Source: Psychrobacter nivimaris
Lineage (GTDB): Bacteria; Pseudomonadota; Gammaproteobacteria; Pseudomonadales; Moraxellaceae
NCBI RefSeq assembly: GCF_009812035.1
Contig: NZ_VZIZ01000003.1
Span: forward strand, 49,381 to 113,380
Direction of reading: 5' to 3'
Length of the DNA: 64,000 bases
Position numbers and translations under genes: made by a program. Positions 9,354-18,366 of the stretch are shown here, one piece after another. A model generated the notes under the pieces. The model ran no database searches. It saw only the letters and a program-made list of their open reading frames with translations, and had not been told where the DNA came from. Every line of letters begins with the position of its first letter. The first letter of the stretch is position 1.

Positions 9354-9406
9354 GTATTATTTTATACAATTTTTCATTTATTCTAATGATGCTAAATAGC
9401 ATCATT

Positions 9407-10180
9407 CTAGCCGACAAAGGCACGCTCAACTGCGTAATCTGCTTGCACACCCATACGTGGTGAAACAGTCAAGCCAAAGTTATCTAAAATGGCAGAAACC
9501 TCAGCATTAAACGGCATACTGCCACAAAGCATGACACGGTCATCATCCTTATTCATTGGCGGTAAACCAATATCTTCAAACAATTTGCCTGATTTCATCA
9601 AATCAGTGACACGACCTTGGTTTCTAAACTCTTCACGCGTAACGGTTGGATAATAGATGAATTTTTCGCGATACCATTCACCAAAGATTTCATCATTAGG
9701 CAGCTCATTTTCAAACATTTCACGGTAAGCCAAATCATGAACATGACGTACGCCATGTACTAAGATGATTTTGTCAAAACGCTCATACACTTCAGGATCA
9801 CGTGCTAGTGACAAGAAAGGAGCAAGGCCAGTACCAGTAGAGAGCATGTAAAGGTTCTTACCTGGTAGCAGATCGTCCAATACTAGTGTGCCCGTTGGTT
9901 TTTTACTGACTAACAGCTCATCACCTACTTTGATATGCTGTAAGCGCGAAGTTAATGGACCATCTTGAACTTTAATAGAAAAGAATTCTAAATGATCTTC
10001 ATAGTTAGGGCTAGCAATTGAATAAGCGCGTAATAGTGGCTTGCCATCAACAACAAGTCCAATCATCGCAAATTCGCCATTACGAAAGCGCAAGCCATCG
10101 TCACGAGTGGTTTTGATACTAAATAGAGAGTCATTCCAGTGATGAACCTCTGTGACCGTTTCGGTGCGAAGTTTTGACAT
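9407..10180 (-). CDS. fpr: Ferredoxin/flavodoxin-NADP(+) reductase
   Basis: This 257-residue FAD protein exchanges electrons between NADPH and ferredoxin or flavodoxin. It has the FAD-binding RAYSIASPN motif (about 54-62), the NADP-binding STGTGLAPF segment (about 114-122) and LCGSMPF near 218-224. It ends with VERAFVG, the C-terminus style of Pseudomonas-type FprA enzymes. No redox partner gene is adjacent. The family is linked to oxidative stress and iron-sulfur repair, but no regulator gene lies next to it. Confidence 0.92.
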   Translation of the reverse strand: MSKLRTETVTEVHHWNDSLFSIKTTRDDGLRFRNGEFAMIGLVVDGKPLLRAYSIASPNYEDHLEFFSIKVQDGPLTSRLQHIKVGDELLVSKKPTGTLVLDDLLPGKNLYMLSTGTGLAPFLSLARDPEVYERFDKIILVHGVRHVHDLAYREMFENELPNDEIFGEWYREKFIYYPTVTREEFRNQGRVTDLMKSGKLFEDIGLPPMNKDDDRVMLCGSMPFNAEVSAILDNFGLTVSPRMGVQADYAVERAFVG

Positions 10181-10373
10181 AAAGTCCTCGTTAATAAGTT
10201 GTTATTTGTGTGTTAAGTTTGAATAAGTATTAAATCAGAATTTTCAATGTTAAATTGAACATTATAAAAACGTATCAGTCTTTTGATCGTTGTCGAAACT
10301 GCTATTTTTATGAACGAGTAAATGATGGATAAGCGCAGTACAGCTGGTTTATCAGCTTATATATAGCCAGCTA

Positions 10374-10469
10374 TTACGTCATTAGACATAGTAGATTTGC
10401 GTCAACGATGACAGCATTACCAGTCATATCGCCCAAATGTAAATGACTCTCATCAAATTTCTTGCTCAT
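10374..10469 (-). pseudogene. Possible N-terminal remnant of a short-chain dehydrogenase
   Basis: The intergenic region between fpr and trmO (10181-10606) contains a 31-codon frame starting MSKKFDESHLHLGDMTGNAV and then reading IVDANLL before a stop. The segment resembles the first beta-alpha unit of SDR enzymes (pattern GKxxIVTGANxG), but the glycine-rich turn is missing and nothing follows. This could be the stub of a deleted gene or chance similarity. The rest of the interval shows no gene. Confidence 0.3.
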
Positions 10470-10606
10470 AATACCAAACTTTAAAATAAAAATCCGTCTA
10501 GCAGTGTTTGTCTAGCATGATAAAATGGAATATCGTTAGTGAGTAATTTTGTATCATTTGGCAAAACTGCCTTATCAGGGCAGTTTTGTATTACTGGAGT
10601 TGGTAT

Positions 10607-11476
10607 ATGCTTGATGAGAATCCCCTGTTAAATAACTACCATCAAGCTCCTGTCATTGGCTATCATCGTGCTCCGCTTTCGCAAAAATTCGGTGCGCCGC
10701 GCCAGCCAAACTTGGTCGCTTTGACTAGTGTCATTGAGATGTTAGCGCCATATGATACGCCAGCTGCATTTGATGGTTTGGATAAGTTTAGTCATATATG
10801 GGTAAGTTGGCAGTTTCATCATAATTATCGATATAAAAATAACAATGAAACCAGTACTAGTTTTCGCGTTCAAGTACGCCCACCAAGATTGGGCGGTAAT
10901 CAAAAAATTGGGGTGTTTGCCAGTCGAAGCATGTATCGTCCTTCAGGACTAGGCCTATCTGTTGTCAAGCTCGAACAAGTCAAAATAATTCAAGGTCGTG
11001 TATTATTGATTATCGAAGGTGCTGATATGATAGATGGCACGCCAATCATCGATATAAAGCCATATGTGGCCTATAGTGATGCGCTGATCCAAGCAGAGAG
11101 CGGATTCGCACCAACCGCTCCAGAATTATTAAACGTAACCGTGACCGATGCTGCTAACGAACAGTTTATGATGCTAGTAAGCGCAGGCGAGCCTAGTGAT
11201 GCTCATAATGATACAAGCAACAATAATACAAGTATTAAAGACGCAAACACTGGATTAAGTAATGCGACAGTTGCGTCTACGATTCATCGTATACAAAGTC
11301 AATTGATAGCCTCAGATATGAGCATTATTAAAGAGCTAATTGCCCAAGACCCGCGTCCAGCTTATCGTCGGACAGAGATAGCCACACCATTCATTATGCG
11401 TTATAAATCCGTTGATGTGAGTTTTCAGTTGATAGCATCAGGACAGCTACAGATAGCTGCTGTAGTTGCAATATAG
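10607..11476 (+). CDS. trmO: tRNA (N6-threonylcarbamoyladenosine37-N6)-methyltransferase TrmO
   Basis: The 289-residue product belongs to the TrmO (TsaA/YaeB, UPF0066) family, which methylates t6A37 of tRNA-Thr using AdoMet. Family motifs are GAPRQPNLV, GLDKFSHIWVSWQFH, the FASRSMYRPSGLGLSVVKLE block, IDIKPYVAY and DPRPAYRR near the C-terminus. ATG 10607 is used because GGAG lies 8 nt upstream; the frame continues to a TTG at 10586. A Ser/Asn/Thr-rich low-complexity insert (about 195-225) precedes the C-terminal domain. It is encoded 59 nt upstream of gspE, probably by chance. Confidence 0.9.
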   Translation: MLDENPLLNNYHQAPVIGYHRAPLSQKFGAPRQPNLVALTSVIEMLAPYDTPAAFDGLDKFSHIWVSWQFHHNYRYKNNNETSTSFRVQVRPPRLGGNQKIGVFASRSMYRPSGLGLSVVKLEQVKIIQGRVLLIIEGADMIDGTPIIDIKPYVAYSDALIQAESGFAPTAPELLNVTVTDAANEQFMMLVSAGEPSDAHNDTSNNNTSIKDANTGLSNATVASTIHRIQSQLIASDMSIIKELIAQDPRPAYRRTEIATPFIMRYKSVDVSFQLIASGQLQIAAVVAI

Positions 11477-11535
11477 CTGGCTTGCATTGATATTATTTTT
11501 GACAACACATTTTAAAACAATAGAAGAAGAGAGAT

Positions 11536-13323
11536 ATGTCTGCTCAACAGTACTCGATAGTGATTGATTTGCGCTGGTGTCTAGATGAGCTATTGGCAGA
11601 TAAAGTGATTGACCAACGCGGCTATAACCTAGTCATTACTAGCCGCCGCGACAAAGCGCAGCATCCTTTACTAACGATTAGTGAATTTGGCTTGCCGAAT
11701 GGCCATGCGACGGACAATAGCGCTGAAAATAAATTAACTTTGGCTTGGCTCAATCAGTGGTTGGCGGCTAAAGCAGACATGTCTCTCGTTCGTATTGACC
11801 CTCTAAAAGTTGATGTCCCTGCAGTCACACAATTGATGTCATTCGAATATGCACGTTCACAGCATATTTTACCGATTGAGGTCGCTGTAGACGAAGTGAT
11901 TATTGGAACGGATCAGCCTTTTTATACTGACTGGCACTCAAGTATTGAAAAATTAATCAAATCAAAAAGCTATCGTACGGTCTATATCAATCCTGAGCAG
12001 ATCAAACGCTACCGTCAGGAGTTCTATCAAGTCACCCAAGCGATTGCAGGCGCAAATAGTGTCCATAAGCGTGCAGCTGCCGATGTGACCAATGTCGAAG
12101 CATTATTGCAATTGGGTGACAATACCAACCCTGATGCCAATGACCAGCATATCGTCAGAGTCGTTGATTGGCTGTTGCAATATGCCTTTGAGCAACGAGC
12201 TAGTGATATCCATTTAGAGCCACGTCGTGAGACAGGTAAGGTTCGCTTCCGAATTGATGGTGTGCTCCATACGGTATATGAGATGCCATTGGCAATCATT
12301 GTCGCGGTGACCGCACGTATCAAAATTTTAGGGCGGCTAAATGTTGCAGAAAAGCGAAAACCGCAGGATGGCCGTTTAAAGACGCGAACGCCGAAAGGAC
12401 TAGAGACAGAGCTTCGTTTATCGACTATGCCAACCGCTTTTGGTGAAAAGTTGGTCATGCGGGTGTTCGATCCTGAAGTACTGGTGCGCTCCTTTGCTCA
12501 GCTTGGTCTATCCGGCAAACAGCTTGAAACGTGGCATGAGTTGACTGCTCATCCAAACGGGATTATTTTGGTCACCGGGCCTACAGGTTCGGGTAAGACC
12601 ACGACCTTATATAGTACCCTCAAGCAGTTAGCGACTGAACAAGTCAACGTCTGTACCATTGAAGATCCTATTGAAATGATTGAACCTGCATTTAACCAAA
12701 TGCAAGTAAATCCAGGTGTCGATTTAAACTTTGCTGACGGCATTCGCTCTTTGATGCGTCAAGATCCTGATATTATTATGGTGGGGGAGATTCGTGATGC
12801 CGAAACAGCCAATATGGCAGTACAAGCCTCATTAACAGGGCATTTAGTGCTCTCGACACTACATACTAACGATGCGCCAAGTTCAATCACTCGCTTGCAT
12901 GATTTGGGTATTCAGCCATTTTTGACATCAGCAACTATCTTAGGCGTAATGGCACAGCGCTTGTTACGTACGCTATGCTCGCATTGCAAAAAAGCAGTAG
13001 AAGTTGTGCCAGATAGCGAGGTTGCCATTCAATGGCAGGAGTTGGTACAACCTTGGCGTGCGCCTGCCCCAGCACAAATTTATATGGCTCAAGGCTGCGA
13101 GCATTGTCGACATACTGGTTATCAGGGACGAGTCGGCCTATACGAGATTATGCCGTTGTCTAACGAATTAAAAAAACTGGTCGCAGCCGATACAAACTTA
13201 GATGTACTCAAACAACAAGCTTATCGCGAAGGTCTACAGCCATTGCGTTTATCAGGGGCAAAACGTATTAGTGAAGGCGTGACAACCATAGAAGAGGTGA
13301 TGCGAGTCGTGCCTCTTAATTAA
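11536..13323 (+). CDS. gspE: Type II secretion system ATPase GspE
   Basis: This 595-residue protein is the cytoplasmic hexameric ATPase that drives pseudopilus assembly. The Walker A motif GPTGSGKTT is at about 348-356, preceded by the arginine-rich N2 domain (ASDIHLEPRRETGKVRFRID). The Asp box, Walker B (DPDIIMVGEIRD) and His box (LTGHLVLSTLHTND) follow. A C-terminal zinc-binding CxxC pair (CSHC at about 481 and CEHC at about 521) marks the GspE/PilB family. Because gspHIJK lie 3 kb downstream and no pil genes are nearby, GspE is preferred over PilB. GspF and GspG are not in the window. Confidence 0.85.
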   Translation: MSAQQYSIVIDLRWCLDELLADKVIDQRGYNLVITSRRDKAQHPLLTISEFGLPNGHATDNSAENKLTLAWLNQWLAAKADMSLVRIDPLKVDVPAVTQLMSFEYARSQHILPIEVAVDEVIIGTDQPFYTDWHSSIEKLIKSKSYRTVYINPEQIKRYRQEFYQVTQAIAGANSVHKRAAADVTNVEALLQLGDNTNPDANDQHIVRVVDWLLQYAFEQRASDIHLEPRRETGKVRFRIDGVLHTVYEMPLAIIVAVTARIKILGRLNVAEKRKPQDGRLKTRTPKGLETELRLSTMPTAFGEKLVMRVFDPEVLVRSFAQLGLSGKQLETWHELTAHPNGIILVTGPTGSGKTTTLYSTLKQLATEQVNVCTIEDPIEMIEPAFNQMQVNPGVDLNFADGIRSLMRQDPDIIMVGEIRDAETANMAVQASLTGHLVLSTLHTNDAPSSITRLHDLGIQPFLTSATILGVMAQRLLRTLCSHCKKAVEVVPDSEVAIQWQELVQPWRAPAPAQIYMAQGCEHCRHTGYQGRVGLYEIMPLSNELKKLVAADTNLDVLKQQAYREGLQPLRLSGAKRISEGVTTIEEVMRVVPLN

Positions 13324-13344
13324 CTATTGTATTTGAAGTCGTGT

Positions 13345-14010
13345 TTAGCGTTCCCAACGTACGTTTTGGCGAATGATTTTTGCTGGTGTGCCTGCTACCA
13401 TACAGTTTGGTATAGTGACTGGTTTATTGACGAAGGCACCTGCTGCGATGATACATCCATCAGCGATAGAGACGTTTTTTGAAATAGTCACATTAGCCGC
13501 AATCCAAATATGATCTCCTAGAATGACATCAGAATGTGCTTTGTTCACTCGTACGTTAGTATCTATATCGTAGACCTTGTGCACATCGGTAGCGCGAATT
13601 TCAATACCACGCGATATCATGCAAGACTTACCAATGGTTACACTCTTGTCACGTGCCAAGATATAGCAATCAATGGCAGTGGTATGCTCACCAATATGAA
13701 TGCGTAAATGATTACCAACGACTAATAATTGACCAGAGAATTTAACATGTTCTGCGATAGTGACTTGATTGTGATTACCATTAATGTCGATTTTTAATTT
13801 ATTAAGTTTCCCATGACTACCAATGGTAATTCGATTGTTATCACCTTTACGAATGGTAATTGTGGAGTTGCCAATGATACGTACGTCGTTAGCTATTTCA
13901 ATGTAATTACTATGGCCTTTATCTTGTAGTAAAAACCGTTGTCTATAGAGTTGCTTCGGTAACAATGTTTTGAATATATGCGGTAAAGTGATAGTTTTTT
14001 TATGATTCAT
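13345..14010 (-). CDS. Hexapeptide-repeat acyltransferase
   Basis: A 221-residue protein built of left-handed beta-helix hexapeptide repeats (V/I at every sixth residue, for example ITIRKGDNNRITIG and VILGDHIWIAANVTI). The C-terminal segment AAGAFVNKPVTIPNCMVAGT is typical of CatB/NodL/WbbJ-type O-acetyltransferases. The catalytic histidine of such enzymes may be in ATDVHKVYD. No signal peptide or membrane helix is seen. Substrates in this family are usually sugars of capsule, LPS or exopolysaccharide, but no such genes adjoin it. It is convergent with gspE. Confidence 0.75.
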   Translation of the reverse strand: MNHKKTITLPHIFKTLLPKQLYRQRFLLQDKGHSNYIEIANDVRIIGNSTITIRKGDNNRITIGSHGKLNKLKIDINGNHNQVTIAEHVKFSGQLLVVGNHLRIHIGEHTTAIDCYILARDKSVTIGKSCMISRGIEIRATDVHKVYDIDTNVRVNKAHSDVILGDHIWIAANVTISKNVSIADGCIIAAGAFVNKPVTIPNCMVAGTPAKIIRQNVRWER

Positions 14011-14263
14011 ATTATGGCACTTATGAGAGGTAATAAAGGTTTTAAAGCTTCGGTTTTTAAAAGACTGTTATGACGTATCGACTAAGCTCGTATCATCCAT
14101 TTATTTAGAATAAATTCTATTTAGAGTATTTTTGATAGCTATTAATGTAGTGTACCGTTAAACGATACTTGAAAACAGATTCCTTCACAGCAACCAATGC
14201 AAATAAGATTTAAATTTTAATTCCCATACTTTTAATTAATAAGTTATAAAAACGAGATTATTT

Positions 14264-15052
14264 ATGTTTACAGATACTCATTGTCACCTTAACCGTTTAG
14301 ATTTGACGAAATACGATGGTAAATTATCTGGCGCGATTGACGCCATGAAAACTGCTAATGTTACCCGTGCGATGGCGATCATGTGTGATTTTGCAGAATA
14401 TGATGAGATTGCCAATATTGTGAGCACCTATGGTGACGAGACATTAAATCTAGGGATGAGTGTAGGGATTCATCCTTGTGAAGATATTGATATACTGAAA
14501 TCAGCGACGGTTGAGCGCCTAATAGAGACTGCTGATAAAGACCATGTATGGGCAATAGGCGAGACAGGGCTGGATTACTACTGGTCTACAGAAAATAAAA
14601 AAGAGCAGCAAGCCAGTCTTGCACGTCATATCCATGCCAGTCAGCAACTAAAAAAACCACTTGTCATACATATGCGCGATGCAAAAGAAGATACGCTCGA
14701 TATCTTAAAAAGTGAAGGTGCTGAGCATGGTATTATTCATTGCTTCACTGAAGACTGGGAGACCGCAAAACGTGCTTTAGATTTAGGATTTTATATCTCT
14801 TTCTCAGGTATTATTAGCTTTAAAAGTGCCCAAAATATCCAAGACGCTGCAAGGCACATGCCTAGAGACAGAATCTTGATTGAGACCGACAGTCCATATT
14901 TGGCGCCTGTGCCTAAGCGTGGTCGTCCCAATGAGCCTGCCTACGTACCCTACGTCGCCAGTTTCATCGCAGATATGTATGGTTGTGATAGTAACGAGGT
15001 CGGAGCATTAACCGCAAAAAACTTTGAAAATTTACTGGCACAGTATCGCTAA
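14264..15052 (+). CDS. TatD-family metal-dependent hydrolase
   Basis: The 262-residue protein has the TatD fold motifs: THCHLNRLD at residues 5-13 (metal-binding H6 and H8), GETGLDYYW near 104-112, VIHMRDA, IHCFTEDWE and ILIETDSPYLAPVPKRGRPNEP. Family members (TatD, YcfH, YjjV) are Mg-dependent 3'-5' exonucleases or D-Tyr-tRNA deacylase-like hydrolases. In many genomes the YcfH type follows holB and pilZ, which are not seen here. A TetR gene follows 233 nt downstream on the same strand. Confidence 0.9.
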   Translation: MFTDTHCHLNRLDLTKYDGKLSGAIDAMKTANVTRAMAIMCDFAEYDEIANIVSTYGDETLNLGMSVGIHPCEDIDILKSATVERLIETADKDHVWAIGETGLDYYWSTENKKEQQASLARHIHASQQLKKPLVIHMRDAKEDTLDILKSEGAEHGIIHCFTEDWETAKRALDLGFYISFSGIISFKSAQNIQDAARHMPRDRILIETDSPYLAPVPKRGRPNEPAYVPYVASFIADMYGCDSNEVGALTAKNFENLLAQYR

Positions 15053-15285
15053 AATGGTTATGCTATGACCAGTCAGTCATTTATGTGATAGTCTTATAGT
15101 TAAATCCCCTTTAGTATTTAATTTACTAAACGTAACTATATGATTATCAATGATTATTTGTAAATATAAGCATATCCCTTTTATGGTATTTCAGCAGTTC
15201 TTGTATAGTTTTATACGCTCATTGCCAAATGTACGCACATAATTGATGGTCATATGCTTAATCTTGTCATGTTTTAGGAGAGATT

Positions 15286-15969
15286 ATGAGTCGTCAGCAC
15301 CAGTTCAAGGCACGAGAAGAGAACATCTTAGCGATGGCAGAACAATTGCTACTTGAGTCAGGCGATGGTGATATCACTTTAGACAGTTTGGCAGATCAGC
15401 TCGATTTGGCTAAAGGCACCCTGTACAAGCATTTCTCCAGTAAAGATGAGCTTTATCTGCGTATTATTATTCGTTACGAAGAGCAATTGTTTGAGATTAA
15501 CCGTATTGATGACTGCCCGTCGGCAGGCGTTGCCCGCATGATTTTCCAGCAGTTATTCAATCCGCAAAAAGCCATGCTATTGAACCAAATCGAAGAGCGT
15601 TTGGCAGCATCGGTCACAGGTCTGAACCGCTTGTTTGGTGAGTTATATGATATCCGTCGCCAGCGCATGAAGCGTTTGATTGATATCATCAGTGCTTATC
15701 TAAAGGACGAACACAGTAATTTGAGTACGCGTGATTATTTATCATCTATCTGGGCCATTGGGCAGGGCGGCGCAGGGCTATTGAACTCAAGTTTTTATCA
15801 GCGTTACTTGGGTCGCCGTGATACGTTACGAGTGGCGTTTGTTCGACAAGTACTAGAGTTACCAAGTCATTATCCTGCTGATGATGAAGAGGTCATGGAT
15901 GAAGACATGCAGGAGCTGGTCGAGCAAATCGATACTGAGTCAGAAGAGCATCGCAATACCAACTATTAA
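15286..15969 (+). CDS. TetR/AcrR-family transcriptional regulator
   Basis: The 227-residue protein has an N-terminal TetR helix-turn-helix (about 10-57), including DITLDSLADQLDLAKGTLYKHFSSKDELYLRI. The C-terminal ligand domain is not recognised, and the tail is very acidic. AGGAGAG precedes the ATG. It lies between tatD and the pseudopilin operon, both on the same strand. No obvious target is divergent to it, so its regulon cannot be inferred from position. Confidence 0.85.
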   Translation: MSRQHQFKAREENILAMAEQLLLESGDGDITLDSLADQLDLAKGTLYKHFSSKDELYLRIIIRYEEQLFEINRIDDCPSAGVARMIFQQLFNPQKAMLLNQIEERLAASVTGLNRLFGELYDIRRQRMKRLIDIISAYLKDEHSNLSTRDYLSSIWAIGQGGAGLLNSSFYQRYLGRRDTLRVAFVRQVLELPSHYPADDEEVMDEDMQELVEQIDTESEEHRNTNY

Positions 15970-16127
15970 AGTAGTTATTGGTAGAGTACCTTTCTTGGTT
16001 TTAATAGATCGTGCTGTGATGGTTACTATTGCAGCACGGTTTGCAGTATTAATTCACATATCTTCTAATATTACTCAAACCTCCTTTCTCATTCTGCGAT
16101 AATTAAAATCGGACTTATAGGTGCAAT

Positions 16128-16952
16128 ATGCCGGTCAGTGTTAAGACGCAGTCCAGTTCAGCGGCTACTTGCTCTTTTACTTTAATTAGTCAAATGACTC
16201 GATCAAGTTGTTTCCATATCAGTCCTGTAGACCATTGTTGTAGCTGTGTCTCCATATCAACTGATACTCATCACTTATCATCAGTCTCACCAATAAACAG
16301 TCGGACACAGATTGGTTTCACATTGGTAGAAATCGTGGTGGTAGTCGTTATCTTGTCTATATTTGCTGGCATAATGAGTTTGTCTGTCGGTAGCAGTGAA
16401 GCCCGCAAAAACCGCGCTTTTTATGAGCATCTTACCGATTCGTTAAGCTACGTTCGCTTATTATCGGCTGAACGTATGCAACCAATGGGTATGCGTATGC
16501 AGGCAGATAAGCAAGGTCAAGTAGAGCCGGTCATCGTTACCCTATCAAATCCATATGTTGCGTATCAGACAACGGCGATGATGTCAGATAGTACCGACAG
16601 TCAGCCTAAGAATGCCATGGAGCTGTCGGCAGAGGTGACTAGTTTATCAGGCTCTAATGATGAGCAAAAACCAACGCCAAGTTGGGAAATCGAGTCAGGT
16701 GTTAGCTTGCCTAAGCTGCCCACTGGCGTAAGTATCAGAGTTCAAAGTTTGGATTCTAGCGGTTTACAAAACCCGGGACGAACACAAACCTTACAGCCTT
16801 GGTTTAGAGATCAAAACGTACCGCAGGTATTGTGGTTTGGTACAGGACAAGCAACGCCTGTCACCATTGAAGTGCTTCACGATTCGCGTTTAGTGGGCGA
16901 AGTAATTACGATAATGCCAAATGGCAGCATGCGAATCGGACAGGGGTTATAG
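16128..16952 (+). CDS. gspH: Type II secretion minor pseudopilin GspH
   Basis: The 274-residue product has the class III prepilin signature G/FTLVE, with the predicted peptidase site after G63 and a hydrophobic helix (IVVVVVILSIFAGIMSLSV) following. It is the first gene of gspHIJK, and its body matches the GspH/FimT pattern. The leader from ATG 16128, which has AGGTG 5 nt upstream, is 63 residues long and contains five cysteines; usual leaders are 6-30. The only later in-frame ATG before the cleavage site (16194) lacks a ribosome-binding site. GspH sits at the pseudopilus tip complex. Confidence 0.78.
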   Translation: MPVSVKTQSSSAATCSFTLISQMTRSSCFHISPVDHCCSCVSISTDTHHLSSVSPINSRTQIGFTLVEIVVVVVILSIFAGIMSLSVGSSEARKNRAFYEHLTDSLSYVRLLSAERMQPMGMRMQADKQGQVEPVIVTLSNPYVAYQTTAMMSDSTDSQPKNAMELSAEVTSLSGSNDEQKPTPSWEIESGVSLPKLPTGVSIRVQSLDSSGLQNPGRTQTLQPWFRDQNVPQVLWFGTGQATPVTIEVLHDSRLVGEVITIMPNGSMRIGQGL

Positions 16953-17461
16953 TGACTAAATTATATAAACCTTCTATGACAAGCCAGCCTATGTCACTAA
17001 AATCTATATCATTCAAGTCTGGGCGCGAGAGCGGCTTTACCCTTATCGAAGTGATGGTTGCTTTGGCTATTTTGGCAGTGGTAGCCGTCGCGGCGAGCCG
17101 TGCCAGTAGTGCATATCTTAGCTCAGTTGATATATTGCGTACTCGTACGCTTGCTCACTTCGTTGCCCAAAATGCCGCCGCTGATTTACGTATTCAAGAG
17201 ACGTGGCTGACAGCCAACCGCACCCAAACCGTTAATGCACAAGGACGTGATTGGCAAATAGCAATGACAGTCGGTGACGCCATCACACCTGCCTTAAAAG
17301 AAGTAAATATCGCAGTTTCGCCTATTATAGATGGACAGACACGCACGTCGGTCACTGATATCACTGTGATGCTAAGTAATGCTGAGCAAGATACGGGCAG
17401 TCTGGATTTAAGTGGTCTAAACACAATAGGTAATAGCGAGCAGGTCGGGGGCGGTCTGTGA
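16952..17461 (+). CDS. gspI: Type II secretion minor pseudopilin GspI
   Basis: This 169-residue prepilin has its cleavage site at G28/FTLIE followed by VMVALAILAVVAVAA. The start is GTG 16952, overlapping the TAG stop of gspH by one base; ATG 16976 is an alternative that gives a shorter leader. The C-terminal body shows the T2SS_GspI pattern (QNAAADLRIQETW and GRDWQIAMTV). GspI, GspJ and GspK form the tip complex that primes pseudopilus growth. Confidence 0.85.
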   Translation: MTKLYKPSMTSQPMSLKSISFKSGRESGFTLIEVMVALAILAVVAVAASRASSAYLSSVDILRTRTLAHFVAQNAAADLRIQETWLTANRTQTVNAQGRDWQIAMTVGDAITPALKEVNIAVSPIIDGQTRTSVTDITVMLSNAEQDTGSLDLSGLNTIGNSEQVGGGL

Positions 17462-18318
17462 GGCATCAGCGTGGTTTCACATTACTTGAGCTAATGGTTG
17501 CCATGGCAATATTTGCGATGCTAGCCGTTGCAGGCTGGCAGGTATTTGATGGGGTCAACCGTGCTCGTGAGCGCGCACAATTCCATGCTGACAATCTGGC
17601 TGTCTTGCAGTACGCTTATTTACAGTTACAGCAAGACATGGGTCAAATTATCCCTTATCAAGCGTCGACTACTCAAAGTGTCAGTGCGGCGAATAACAGT
17701 CCAAGCGATAGTAGTAATACGAACAACAAACCTCAATCAAGCGAGCAAATAAACGGACAAATAAATAAAATAGCGCCTGAGCCCTTTATGAGCTTAGATG
17801 GCGAGCATGTCAGCTTTGTACGCTTTGCCGATCCTGATCCACGATATCAGAATAGCAATAGCCTCCAACGTATCGAATATATTTTTGCAGATGAGCGTTT
17901 GATACGTCGCCAGTATACCAGTATGGAAGGCGGGCGTGACAGCGTCAGCTTAGACAGCGTATTGCTCGAAGGTGTCACAGCAGGAAGCTGGCAAGCTTAT
18001 CTACCAGAGCTAAGTACCAAGTTTCCGAGCGATGACGCTAACAGTGGCGGTAGTATAAATACAGCGGTGAGACAATCAGCGAATACAGGGAGTCCTAAGC
18101 CCACAGCTGTTTTATTGCCGAAAGGAGTCGCGGTTAGCTTTACATACCAAGATATGCCAATCACTTGGCAATGGGCACTCGCCCCGCAACCGATATCGCA
18201 TAGCAATAGTCAAAGCACAGTCAATAACACAGATAGTAGCAGCAATGATAATGCTAATAATGACAACAGCGGTAGTGATGGTAGTGACAATAATAGTAGT
18301 GCGAGAACGAATAATTGA
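17458..18318 (+). CDS. gspJ: Type II secretion minor pseudopilin GspJ
   Basis: This 286-residue prepilin has a six-residue leader, MRHQRG, then FTLLELMVAMAIFAMLAVAG. Start GTG 17458 overlaps the gspI stop TGA as GTGA, which suggests translational coupling. The family pattern LQYAYLQLQQDMGQIIPY follows the helix. The protein carries an Asn/Ser/Gln-rich insertion near 80-105, and its last 40-45 residues are almost entirely Asn, Ser, Asp and Gly, unlike typical GspJ (about 200 residues). Confidence 0.85.
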   Translation: MRHQRGFTLLELMVAMAIFAMLAVAGWQVFDGVNRARERAQFHADNLAVLQYAYLQLQQDMGQIIPYQASTTQSVSAANNSPSDSSNTNNKPQSSEQINGQINKIAPEPFMSLDGEHVSFVRFADPDPRYQNSNSLQRIEYIFADERLIRRQYTSMEGGRDSVSLDSVLLEGVTAGSWQAYLPELSTKFPSDDANSGGSINTAVRQSANTGSPKPTAVLLPKGVAVSFTYQDMPITWQWALAPQPISHSNSQSTVNNTDSSSNDNANNDNSGSDGSDNNSSARTNN

Positions 18319-18366
18319 GAAGGTAGTAGTTAAAATGCATCAATTGCTCAATAACAAAGGTTATGT

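Noticed and set aside
12027..12458. 143-codon minus-strand frame inside gspE
   Set aside because: Fully inside a conserved gene whose protein is unmistakable; a shadow.
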